Origin: Deltaproteobacteria bacterium
GTDB lineage: Bacteria > Desulfobacterota_C > Deferrisomatia > Deferrisomatales > JACRMM01
NCBI GenBank assembly: GCA_016218905.1
Contig: JACRCS010000426.1
Location: 1-9,604, forward strand
DNA length: 9,604 nt
Reading direction: 5' to 3'
A model generated the notes under the pieces. It was not told the DNA's origin and did not search any database. It saw only the letters and a list, made by a program, of their open reading frames with translations. A program made the translations under genes and the position numbers. This document shows positions 1-6,151 of this stretch, piece by piece (position 1 is the first letter of the stretch; the number at the start of each line of letters is the position of its first letter).

Positions 1-147
1 CTGATCATCGTGATCGTGCCCGTTGGAAGTTTCATTCTGCTGCTGGAAGTCGTCCTGAGGCTATGGAGGGTCCTGACGAGTTCAAGGCCGGTCACGACCG
101 AAGCGGCAGCGCCCGTTGCCGAGACGGCACCCGACGTCTGCGGGTGA
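1..147 (+). CDS. TRAP transporter small permease (DctQ-like), C-terminal fragment
   Basis: The first reading frame is open from the left edge to a TGA at 145-147 and encodes the last 48 residues of a protein whose start lies outside the window. It begins with a strongly hydrophobic helix (about residues 1-22, LIIVIVPVGSFILLLEVVLR) followed by an Ala/Thr/Pro-rich hydrophilic tail. In TRAP (tripartite ATP-independent periplasmic) transporters the four-helix small permease DctQ is normally encoded directly before the large permease DctM, and it ends with a membrane helix and a short cytoplasmic tail. The assignment therefore rests mainly on position before the dctM homologue at 322 and on the helix; the fragment alone carries no diagnostic motif. 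The 174-bp gap to dctM is long for such pairs, which often overlap or nearly touch. Confidence 0.6.
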   Translation: MIIVIVPVGSFILLLEVVLRLWRVLTSSRPVTTEAAAPVAETAPDVCG

Positions 148-207
148 TTCCGCTGAAATCGGCCCTAGTGGCCCGTGCGGCTGATTCGCGCATGGCAGCC
201 AGGACGA

Positions 208-234
208 CGAACGGCGGCGAATGAGCGCCGTTCG
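208..234 (+). repeat. Perfect 9-bp stem-loop between dctQ and dctM
   Basis: CGAACGGCG at 208-216 and CGCCGTTCG at 226-234 are exact reverse complements separated by a 9-nt loop (217-225). No T-run follows, so it is not a typical intrinsic terminator. It lies 61 bp after the dctQ stop and 87 bp before the dctM start. It could act in mRNA processing or as a partial transcription block that sets the ratio of the two permease subunits; that role is inferred. Confidence 0.5.
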
Positions 235-321
235 GCCCACGCAGGGGCTGAATAACAGGCACTAAGCAACCGACCGGGACACGCGCCTGCGTTCTGGGCC
301 CCACTCGCCGGAGATGATCGA

Positions 322-1632
322 ATGGATTGGGTGACCGCTTCTATCGTAATCTTCACGGCCCTCTCGATTCTCTTCCTTATCGGAGTGCCGGTCGCTTTCT
401 CGTTCCTCTTCGTGAATATGGTCTTTGCCTATATCTTTTGGGGGGACAACGGCTTTTCCCAGCTGGTTCTGAGCATATACAGGTCCATAAGTCTGTTCTC
501 TCTCGTCCCCGTGCCCCTGTTCCTTCTGATGGGGCAGATCATCTTTCTCTACGAGATCTCTCGGAACATGATGGACACCATGGACAAGTGGGTTGGGCGG
601 CTGCCGGGTCGCCTGAGCCTCATGGCCGTGGCTGGCGGAGTCCTGTTCGCGACGCTTTCCGGATCTTCCATGGCGAGCACCGCCATGCTGGGGCAAACCC
701 TGCTCCCGGAGATGGAACGGAAGGGCTACAAGGCACAGATGACACTCGGGCCGATCATGGGCAGCGGGTGTCTCGCCGGAATGATGCCTCTCAGCGCTCT
801 CGCCATCATCACGGCTTGCTTGGCCGAGATCTCGGTGGGCGATTTCCTCCTGACGATCATCGGACCCGGACTCTTGATGGCCGCGATCTACGCCTTCTAC
901 ATCGTCGTCCGAGCGATATGGCAACCGCACCTCGCGCCGGCCTACGAGGTGGAGAAGGTGAGCCTGGGCGAGAAGATCGTGCTCGCGCTGAAGTACGTGG
1001 CCCCTCTGAGCCTCATCATCATCTCCGTGGTAGGCATCATCATGAGCGGCATCGCCACGCCGACTGAAGCCGCGGCCGTCGGCTCTCTGGTCTGCTTCGT
1101 TCTCGCCTTCATCTATAAGGGATTTCAGCCGCAGATCGTCAAGAAGGCAATCTTGGCGAGCTTCAAGATCAGTGTGATGATGTTCATGATCCTGTCGGGA
1201 GCCACGGGATTTTCCGAGATCTTGGCCTACACCGGAGCGACAACGAACATCGTCGAGCTCGTGACCCATCTGAAGCTGCCGCCGATGGGCATTCTGATCA
1301 TGATGCAGATCCTCTTGATCTTGCTCGGGACGTTCCTCGAGTCCCTGGCCATCATGATGATCACGATTCCGATCTATATCCCGATCATCAAGACCCTCGG
1401 CTTTGACCCCTATTGGTTCTGCGCCATCTTCCTGATAAACATGGAGCTGGCGACAATCTCGCCTCCTTACGGACTCGTCCTGTTCACCATGAAGGGCGTG
1501 GCTCCCAAGTACAGCATGAAAGACATCTTCAGCGCGAGCATTCCTTTCAACCTTTTGGACGCACTCGCGCTGGCTCTGGTGATGATCTTTCCGAAGATCG
1601 CGCTCTTCCTCCCGCACGCCTTGAAGCACTAA
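322..1632 (+). CDS. dctM: TRAP transporter large permease (DctM family)
   Basis: This 436-residue inner-membrane protein has the length and about 12 hydrophobic segments expected of DctM, the channel-forming subunit that imports organic acids or other solutes captured by a periplasmic binding protein, driven by an ion gradient. Family-like motifs are present in order: PVPLFLLMG (63-71), SGSSMASTAMLG (113-124), a glycine-rich turn SGCLAGMMPLS (148-158), GIATPTEAAAVG (243-254) and SPPYGLVLF (380-388). The turn reads MPLS where many DctM proteins have IPPS, so this is a divergent subfamily and the substrate cannot be predicted. The start is supported by GGAG at 310-313, 8 nt upstream. Base composition is lower in GC than the genes to the right (hand-counted lines of about 50-65% versus about 75%), possibly a sign of separate ancestry. 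The binding protein DctP would be expected upstream, outside the window. Confidence 0.92.
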   Translation: MDWVTASIVIFTALSILFLIGVPVAFSFLFVNMVFAYIFWGDNGFSQLVLSIYRSISLFSLVPVPLFLLMGQIIFLYEISRNMMDTMDKWVGRLPGRLSLMAVAGGVLFATLSGSSMASTAMLGQTLLPEMERKGYKAQMTLGPIMGSGCLAGMMPLSALAIITACLAEISVGDFLLTIIGPGLLMAAIYAFYIVVRAIWQPHLAPAYEVEKVSLGEKIVLALKYVAPLSLIIISVVGIIMSGIATPTEAAAVGSLVCFVLAFIYKGFQPQIVKKAILASFKISVMMFMILSGATGFSEILAYTGATTNIVELVTHLKLPPMGILIMMQILLILLGTFLESLAIMMITIPIYIPIIKTLGFDPYWFCAIFLINMELATISPPYGLVLFTMKGVAPKYSMKDIFSASIPFNLLDALALALVMIFPKIALFLPHALKH

Positions 1633-1633
1633 C

Positions 1634-1646
1634 GAGGCTGCGCCTC
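1634..1646 (+). terminator. Small hairpin directly after dctM stop
   Basis: GAGGC (1634-1638) and GCCTC (1642-1646) form a 5-bp GC-rich stem with a 3-nt loop beginning 2 nt after the dctM TAA. There is no following T-tract, so termination strength is doubtful. Confidence 0.25.
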
Positions 1647-1678
1647 AGACCATCGAGATCAAGCAAGGCCAGTTTGTT

Positions 1679-1754
1679 CTCACGCAACGACGCAACGACG
1701 CGACGTGCGAACCGAGCTTGGTTCTTCGTTGCGAGTGTTGCGCCTTTGCGTGAG
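1679..1754. repeat. Imperfect inverted repeat in convergent intergenic region
   Basis: The left arm begins CTCACGCAACGACGCAAC at 1679 and the right arm ends GTTGCGCCTTTGCGTGAG at 1754. The first 18 positions are nearly perfect reverse complements (16 of 18), and a further GAAC/GTTC match lies at the inner ends (1710-1713 and 1721-1724). The left arm also contains a 7-bp CGCAACGA direct repeat. The whole spans 76 bp between two convergent genes. Its form resembles the dispersed intergenic palindromes built from CGCAA-type runs seen in many bacteria, but only one copy is in this window. Confidence 0.45.
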
Positions 1755-1803
1755 GCGGGGTTTCCCCCAGCTGCCTTCGGCTGAAAACTTGACTCGTCGT
1801 TCA

Positions 1804-1846
1804 AGATGTTTGGCCCTCAAGGGCATCTAGCGGGGATTTCGCCCCG
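1804..1846. terminator. Pair of hairpins between convergent genes
   Basis: A first hairpin pairs GCCC (1813-1816) with GGGC (1821-1824) around a TCAA loop and can extend with AGAT (1804-1807) and ATCT (1825-1828) across a 5-nt bulge. A second pairs CGGGG (1831-1835) with CCCCG (1842-1846). They lie just downstream of the minus-strand kinase-like gene, whose stop is at 1864, and could end its transcript. No clear U-tract is present on either strand. Confidence 0.3.
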
Positions 1847-1863
1847 GGAGCTTCCCCACGGCG

Positions 1864-3504
1864 TCAGGTCGGTCGTTCGCCTTCCGGGGCGGCGTCCGCC
1901 TCAACGAGCCGGACGAGGAAGTGGACGCTGCTTTCCCCGGGCTCGCTCTCGACCCACAGCTCACCCGCGAGGGACTTGACGAGGTGCCTCGCCACGGTCA
2001 GCCGGAGGCTGGCGATTTCGTCTGCTCCGGCCCCGGGGGAGGAGCAGCAGGCCTCCGGCCGGGCGCCGGTGCTTGCGGGACCCGAGACCGGCATCCCGGT
2101 CCTGCGCACGGACAGCAGCAGCGGGACGCCCGGGTTCGAATCTGCCGCCCGGCTCTCGGGGGAGATCAGGGAGACGGCGATTCGGCCGCCCTGAGCCCCG
2201 CAAAGCGCGTCCTCGAGGAGGAGGGAAGCGGCCTTCGCGAACCGTTCGGGGTCTCCCCGGACCCTCGCGGGCACCTCCGGAGCAATCCCGACGCTCAGGG
2301 AGACGCTCGCCCGGCCCGCGGCGGCGGCGAGTGCACCCACCGCCCCCTGGACCGCGGCCGCGGGGCTGAAGGCCGAGGTCGCCGCGGTGCTCGGGTTGGA
2401 GACCATGCTGGAGAGCTCGAGGATCTCGTCGAGGCATCGCTGCAGCCGGCCGCCGTGCCTGCGCACCTTTTGGAGGCTCTTCTGCTGCTCGTCGCTGAGC
2501 GTGCCTTCCACCTGATCGAGCAGGAGGTCCGTGTAGCCGAGGACGACGTTCAGGGGCGTCATGAGCTCATGACTCATGCGCTCCAGAAACTCGTCCTTCA
2601 CCCGGTTCGCGAGCTCGGCCGCCTCCTTCGCCTCCGCGAGGCTGCGGTTCACGGTCCGAAGGGCCCTCGTGCGCTGCTCCACCCGCCGCTCGAGCTCCCC
2701 TTTCGCGGCTTCGATCTCGCGAACGTGGCGGACGCGCTCCCGCTCGAAGCGCTGGAATACGAGGACTCCCAGAGCCAGAACCAGGAGTCCGCCCGTAACG
2801 AGCAGGAGCTGTGCCCTCCGAAAGGAGGCGAGATCGCGGCGGATGCTTTCGTGCACGGACGCCTCGAAGTCCTGTGCCGCATCCAGGAAGCCGGAGAAGA
2901 CCTCGTCGTAGCGGCTCTCGATTTCGCTACCCGGGCCGGAGGCTTCGGGATGAGCGAGGCGTGCGCTCGTCACTTCCCGCACCTCGGCGAGCCTCGCGCG
3001 GAGAGTGCGGAGCTTCTCGCGGGCGGGTCTCCCCCCAACGTCGAGAATGGAGGAGCCGGAGCGCCGCGCGTCCTCCCGCAAGAACGTGATCTCCTGGTCG
3101 ACTCGCGCCAGAGGGGCCCAGACATCTGAGACCCGCTGGTGGGGATCGCCGCTCAGGACCTCCTCGAGCCAGAGATGGGAGAGGGTCCCCTGGGCCTTGA
3201 TTTCGCTCGCGGCCCTCGCCATGGGCGTGTGGAGGCGCGCCAGCCGGTAGCCTTGAATATGGGTGTAGGTTGCGATCAGAAGGAGGGCTAGACCGATCGC
3301 CGTCAGGAACACGTACGGACGCCGGCTGAGCCCTCCGTCTTCGATCGGCCTCTTCCGTGCTTCCCCGCGCGGCGCCGCGGCGGCTTCGTCGCCGAGCTCC
3401 GCAGCCCCGGCCTCGGCCGGCCGTCCGGAGGACCGCCGGTCCTCGCGGCCGACTGCCGGCCAGGGAAGGCTTGAAGATCGACTCGCTTTCATCCAACTGC
3501 GCAT
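1864..3504 (-). CDS. Membrane histidine-kinase-like protein with degenerate ATP-binding domain
   Basis: This 546-residue protein has a basic, low-complexity N-terminus (1-62), a first membrane helix (about 63-82), an all-helical periplasmic domain of about 145 residues, a second membrane helix (about 231-250), a coiled-coil linker (about 253-300) and a dimerisation/phosphoacceptor domain with SHELMTPLN (311-319, His312). The catalytic domain that follows is recognisable in overall order, ending in GELWVESEPGESSVHFLVRL (514-533). However, the N-box Asn is replaced (LLLEDAL, 428-434), the G1 box Asp is replaced (SVRRTGMPVSG, 465-475) and the G2 glycines are gone (about 491-502). ATP binding is therefore doubtful. 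It may be a pseudokinase or a phosphate acceptor served by another kinase. The start is supported by AGGCGG about 4 nt upstream on the minus strand. It lies 142 bp downstream of the bc1 operon on the same strand. No response regulator is adjacent. Confidence 0.85.
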   Translation of the reverse strand: MRSWMKASRSSSLPWPAVGREDRRSSGRPAEAGAAELGDEAAAAPRGEARKRPIEDGGLSRRPYVFLTAIGLALLLIATYTHIQGYRLARLHTPMARAASEIKAQGTLSHLWLEEVLSGDPHQRVSDVWAPLARVDQEITFLREDARRSGSSILDVGGRPAREKLRTLRARLAEVREVTSARLAHPEASGPGSEIESRYDEVFSGFLDAAQDFEASVHESIRRDLASFRRAQLLLVTGGLLVLALGVLVFQRFERERVRHVREIEAAKGELERRVEQRTRALRTVNRSLAEAKEAAELANRVKDEFLERMSHELMTPLNVVLGYTDLLLDQVEGTLSDEQQKSLQKVRRHGGRLQRCLDEILELSSMVSNPSTAATSAFSPAAAVQGAVGALAAAAGRASVSLSVGIAPEVPARVRGDPERFAKAASLLLEDALCGAQGGRIAVSLISPESRAADSNPGVPLLLSVRRTGMPVSGPASTGARPEACCSSPGAGADEIASLRLTVARHLVKSLAGELWVESEPGESSVHFLVRLVEADAAPEGERPT

Positions 3505-3646
3505 GACACCGCCTGACGACCCCGTGCGCTCCGCGGCTCCACTTCCTCCGAGGAGCGCTTCGAGAGGCCGTCAGCTTCCAACCTAACCAGGGACGCGGAA
3601 AAGGGGAACCGCCATGGCGCGGGACTCCGCACTGCCCCGGACGCGT

Positions 3647-4207
3647 TCATCGTGGGCGGGCGGTTCGTCCCCCCTGTGCCGGGTTTTCGAGGCTCCTCCA
3701 CGTCCTTCGGTAGAGGAGGTAGAGGAGTGCGACGAGCACCGCCATGTAGCAGAGGACGTAAACTCCGAGGCGCTCCCTCTCCCGGAAGCTCGGGTCGGCG
3801 GCGTAGTAGAGGAAGGCCGCGACGTCGGCGGCTTTGCGGGGCGTCGCAGGATCGGAGGGGTCTAGGACCGGCGGCATGGCCGTCCCGGGCGCGACGGAGT
3901 TCCCCCCATCCTCCCGGTAGCCGAGGAGGAAAGCGGCGACGAACCTCGCGCCCTTCTTGCCCCTGCCCTTCATCGCGGCGACGAGGCTCAAGTCCGGCAC
4001 CGGCCTGCCGAACGCCTCGGCGGAATCGGCCGCGGACATCCGTGGCGCCAGCCCCAGATACTTCGCTCCGTGGCACTCCTGGCAGTTCTCTCGAAAGATC
4101 GCCTCGCCACGCCGGATCGCCTGGGGTCCCAGGTCCAGTGCCGCCTCCGCGCCCCACGCGGGCGGCGAGGCCAGGAGCGCGAGCAGGAACAGCGCTGCCC
4201 CCTTCAC
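3647..4207 (-). CDS. petC: Cytochrome c1-like haem protein of the bc1 complex
   Basis: This 186-residue protein has a signal peptide (1-20, with likely cleavage near AWGA), one c-haem site NCQECHG (Cys42, Cys45, His46), a probable axial methionine in GTAMPPVL (Met111) and a C-terminal membrane anchor (about 148-166) followed by a basic tail. PDLS (71-74) and FLLGY (93-97) resemble the cytochrome c1 fold. c1 would accept electrons from the Rieske cluster and pass them to a soluble cytochrome c in the periplasm. It is shorter than typical proteobacterial c1 (around 240-280 residues), so a generic membrane-bound class I cytochrome c is the alternative. The chosen start is a GTG whose bases overlap the cytochrome b TGA (GTGA), which implies translational coupling. 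The open frame extends further upstream, but only inside cytochrome b and without a signal peptide at its beginning. Confidence 0.85.
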   Translation of the reverse strand: MKGAALFLLALLASPPAWGAEAALDLGPQAIRRGEAIFRENCQECHGAKYLGLAPRMSAADSAEAFGRPVPDLSLVAAMKGRGKKGARFVAAFLLGYREDGGNSVAPGTAMPPVLDPSDPATPRKAADVAAFLYYAADPSFRERERLGVYVLCYMAVLVALLYLLYRRTWRSLENPAQGGRTARPR

Positions 4208-5400
4208 GGCTTTATCCCGTCGGGCAGGGGCTTCGTCTTCTCGAACCGGGGTAGGAACGGCAGAGCCAGGAAGTACAGGAAGTAGGCTACGGTGGCCGCT
4301 CGCCCGACGAGCAGGGCGGTGCCCACGGGCGGGAGGGAACCGACGTACGTCAGCACCGCGAAGTCGACGAAGAAGAGCAGCGTCAGCACCCGCTTCACCG
4401 GCCGGTAACGCGCGCTTCGAACCGGCGAGCGGTCGAGGTACGGGAGGAAGGCGTGGACGAGGAGTGAAGCAGCCATCGCCAGGGCACCCCCGAGCTTGTG
4501 GGGGACCGCGCGCAGGATGGCGTAGAAGGCGAGGAAGTACCACTCCGGAACGATGTGGAGCGGCGTCTGGAGCGGGTTGGCCGGCTCACTGTTGGCCGGC
4601 TCCGTGAACCAGGAAGGTGCGTAGAAGACGGCGGCGAGGAACGCGGCCAGCACGAGGGCGCCGAACCAAAGGTCTTTCAAGACGTAGTAGGGATGGAACG
4701 GGATGACGTGCGGCCCCGGCTTTTCCAAGTCCGTCCCGTGCGGGTGGTTGCTCCCGACCCTCCGCAGCGCCGTCAGATGAAGGCTCACGAGCGCTCCGAT
4801 CACGGCAACGGGGAAAAGGGCGATGTGAAAAGCGTAGAAGCGCCCGAGCGTCGCGTCGCCGATGGCGAAGTCCCCGCGGAGCCAGACCACGAGCTTCGGG
4901 CCGACGACCGGGACGACGCCGAAGAGGTTCGTGATCACGGTGGCGCTCCAATAGGACATCTGCCCCCACGGCAGGAGATAGCCGATGAAGGCCTCCCCCA
5001 TCAGCGCCAGGTAGATCGCGAACCCGATCCACCAGAGGAGCTCCCGGGGCGCCTTGTAGGACCCGTAGTAGAGCGCCCTCCCCACGTGAACGTACATCGC
5101 GAGGAAGAGACAGCTCGCTCCCCCCGCGTGGAGGGAGCGCAGGAGCCAGCCGAAGTTCACGTCCCGGACGATGTGCTGCACGCTCTCGAAAGCGAGCTGC
5201 TCCTGGGGCTTGTAGTACAGGGCGAGCCAGAGTCCGGTCAGCGTCTGGACGACGAGGAACATGCCGGCGACAGAGCCGGAGTTCCAGAGATAGCTGAGGT
5301 TTCTCGGCGCGAGGTAGTCGGTGAGCTGTTTGCGCAGGAATTCCGTGAGCGGGAACCGCCGATCGATCCAGGCAAGCGCGGAGCCGACGAGCGCCTTCAT
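4204..5400 (-). CDS. petB: Cytochrome b of the bc1 complex
   Basis: This 398-residue, eight-helix protein contains both the haem-binding half and the C-terminal half, so it is bc1-type rather than split b6/subunit IV. Haem ligands are His91 and His105 (14 apart, as usual) and His192 and His208 (16 apart, which is unusual). The Qo-site motifs GYLLPWGQMSYW (140-151) and PEWY (285-288) are intact, so quinol oxidation should work. Ser152 occupies the place of the conserved Gly (Gly143 in yeast numbering) that is the classic strobilurin-resistance position. The start ATG overlaps the Rieske stop (ATGA), and the 3' end overlaps the cytochrome c1 start (GTGA), making a tightly coupled operon. An open frame continues upstream of the chosen ATG, but it runs inside the Rieske gene and does not resemble cytochrome b. 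Confidence 0.96.
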   Translation of the reverse strand: MKALVGSALAWIDRRFPLTEFLRKQLTDYLAPRNLSYLWNSGSVAGMFLVVQTLTGLWLALYYKPQEQLAFESVQHIVRDVNFGWLLRSLHAGGASCLFLAMYVHVGRALYYGSYKAPRELLWWIGFAIYLALMGEAFIGYLLPWGQMSYWSATVITNLFGVVPVVGPKLVVWLRGDFAIGDATLGRFYAFHIALFPVAVIGALVSLHLTALRRVGSNHPHGTDLEKPGPHVIPFHPYYVLKDLWFGALVLAAFLAAVFYAPSWFTEPANSEPANPLQTPLHIVPEWYFLAFYAILRAVPHKLGGALAMAASLLVHAFLPYLDRSPVRSARYRPVKRVLTLLFFVDFAVLTYVGSLPPVGTALLVGRAATVAYFLYFLALPFLPRFEKTKPLPDGIKP

Positions 5401-5987
5401 GCCTTCGGAAGCCCTCCGATGGTGCGGACGTTCTCGCTGTACCCGCCAAAGGCCCTCGTCCCGAGCCGAACGCGGTCGTCGGAGACGAAGGCGTAGGGGA
5501 GGAGGTGGAGGTTCTCCGGCGCGGGGCCGGCGAGCCTGCGGCCAAGGCTGTCGTACTTGCCGCCGTGGCAGGGGCAGTAGAAGCCGGGCTGGCCGGTACC
5601 CGTGACGCCTCCAAGGTCGGGCAAGGGCACGCACCCGAGGTGGGTGCAGACCCCGAAGCCCACGAACCACTCGGGCCGCAGCGAACGGTCTTCCGGTCGT
5701 GCCGGGTCCAGAAGCGAAGCCGGGTCCAGGCTCGCCGTCTTTGCGATCATCTCCGGTGTGCGCCGCAGGAGAAAGACCGGCTGCTTGCGCCAGAGGACCG
5801 TGCGGAGTTCGCCCGGCCCGATCTCGGAGAGATCGATCTCCAGGACCCCCGCTGCGAGAATGTCACGAGCCGGGCTGAGCGCGCGAAGGAAAGGGAAGGC
5901 GGCTGCGCCGACCCCTACTCCACCGACCGCCACCACTGCGGCGGTGAGAAAATCCCGCCGAGAGGGGGAAGACCTGGGGTCGTGCAT
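5397..5987 (-). CDS. petA: Rieske iron-sulfur protein of the bc1 complex
   Basis: This 196-residue protein starts with a twin-arginine signal (SRRDFL, 9-14) and a hydrophobic anchor (about 14-34). It then has a Rieske domain with the cluster ligands in CTHLGC (Cys114, His116, disulfide Cys119) and CPCHGGKYD (Cys138, disulfide Cys140, His141), followed by GPAPENLHLLPY (154-165), the usual proline loop. The protein transfers electrons from quinol at the Qo site to cytochrome c1. The residue after HG is Gly143, where high-potential Rieske proteins have a serine; the tuning tyrosine (Tyr145) is retained. The start is firmly set by GGAGGT at 5993-5998, 5 nt upstream. The gene is first in a three-gene operon with a candidate promoter at 6038-6065. 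Confidence 0.96.
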   Translation of the reverse strand: MHDPRSSPSRRDFLTAAVVAVGGVGVGAAAFPFLRALSPARDILAAGVLEIDLSEIGPGELRTVLWRKQPVFLLRRTPEMIAKTASLDPASLLDPARPEDRSLRPEWFVGFGVCTHLGCVPLPDLGGVTGTGQPGFYCPCHGGKYDSLGRRLAGPAPENLHLLPYAFVSDDRVRLGTRAFGGYSENVRTIGGLPKA

Positions 5988-6009
5988 GCGAGACCTCCGC
6001 CGTGCCGCG

Positions 6010-6037
6010 AGGGGAACTCGGTGCGGGAGTTTCCCCT
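6010..6037 (-). promoter_or_regulatory. Stem-loop in the bc1 operon leader
   Basis: AGGGGAACTC (6010-6019) pairs with GAGTTTCCCCT (6027-6037), giving 10 bp with one bulged base around a 7-nt loop. On the minus-strand transcript it ends 11 nt before the Shine-Dalgarno sequence of the Rieske gene. Given the candidate promoter just upstream, it would sit at or very near the 5' end of the mRNA, where such hairpins often protect transcripts. On the plus strand it is followed by TTGTT, a poor terminator tail. Confidence 0.45.
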
Positions 6038-6065
6038 TTGTTAGCAGAGGCCCTCGGGGTGTCAA
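6038..6065 (-). promoter_or_regulatory. Candidate sigma70-type promoter of the bc1 operon
   Basis: On the minus strand a perfect TTGACA (plus 6060-6065) is followed after 16 bp by TAACAA (plus 6038-6043). The -35 box is full consensus; the -10 box matches only 3 of 6. Predicted transcription would start near 6031, about 45 nt before the Rieske start codon. This would give the operon its own promoter, separate from the upstream kinase gene. Confidence 0.4.
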
Positions 6066-6125
6066 CTCGGAGCGGAGGCTTGGGTGGGGCAAGACTGTGC
6101 CGGGCATCTCAAGATCCGTTGCACA

Positions 6126-6151
6126 AGTCGCTGCCGTGCCGCAGAACGACT
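6126..6151 (-). terminator. Hairpin at the end of the GAF kinase gene
   Basis: On the minus strand AGTCG + CTGC pairs with GCAG + CGACT (4-bp and 5-bp helices with a 2-nt bulge, 6-nt loop). It begins at the last base of the kinase stop codon. It is followed by TGTGCAACGG, with no U-run, so it may be a weak terminator or an mRNA 3'-end element. It lies between the kinase gene and the candidate bc1 promoter. Confidence 0.3.

Noticed and set aside
262..1629. Long open frame antisense to dctM (455 codons, minus strand)
   Set aside because: Highly charged His/Asp/Glu/Arg-rich translation with no domain, typical of the complement of a membrane-protein gene.
1961..2437. Frameshift as explanation for the missing ATP-binding motifs in the kinase-like gene
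   Set aside because: The alternative minus-strand frame is Arg/Pro/Gly-rich and contains no N, G1 or G2 box. The original frame continues into recognisable end-of-domain sequence.
1921..3129. Plus-strand open frame (402 codons) opposite the kinase-like gene
   Set aside because: Composition-driven shadow; the minus strand holds a complete membrane kinase architecture.
3505..3646. Promoter or terminator between the c1 gene and the kinase-like gene
   Set aside because: Only a 4-bp stem and no convincing -35/-10 pair were seen, so nothing was annotated here.
3489..4157. Alternative minus-strand frame across the cytochrome c1 gene
   Set aside because: Overlaps the haem-protein frame fully; Arg/Gly/Pro-rich with no motif.
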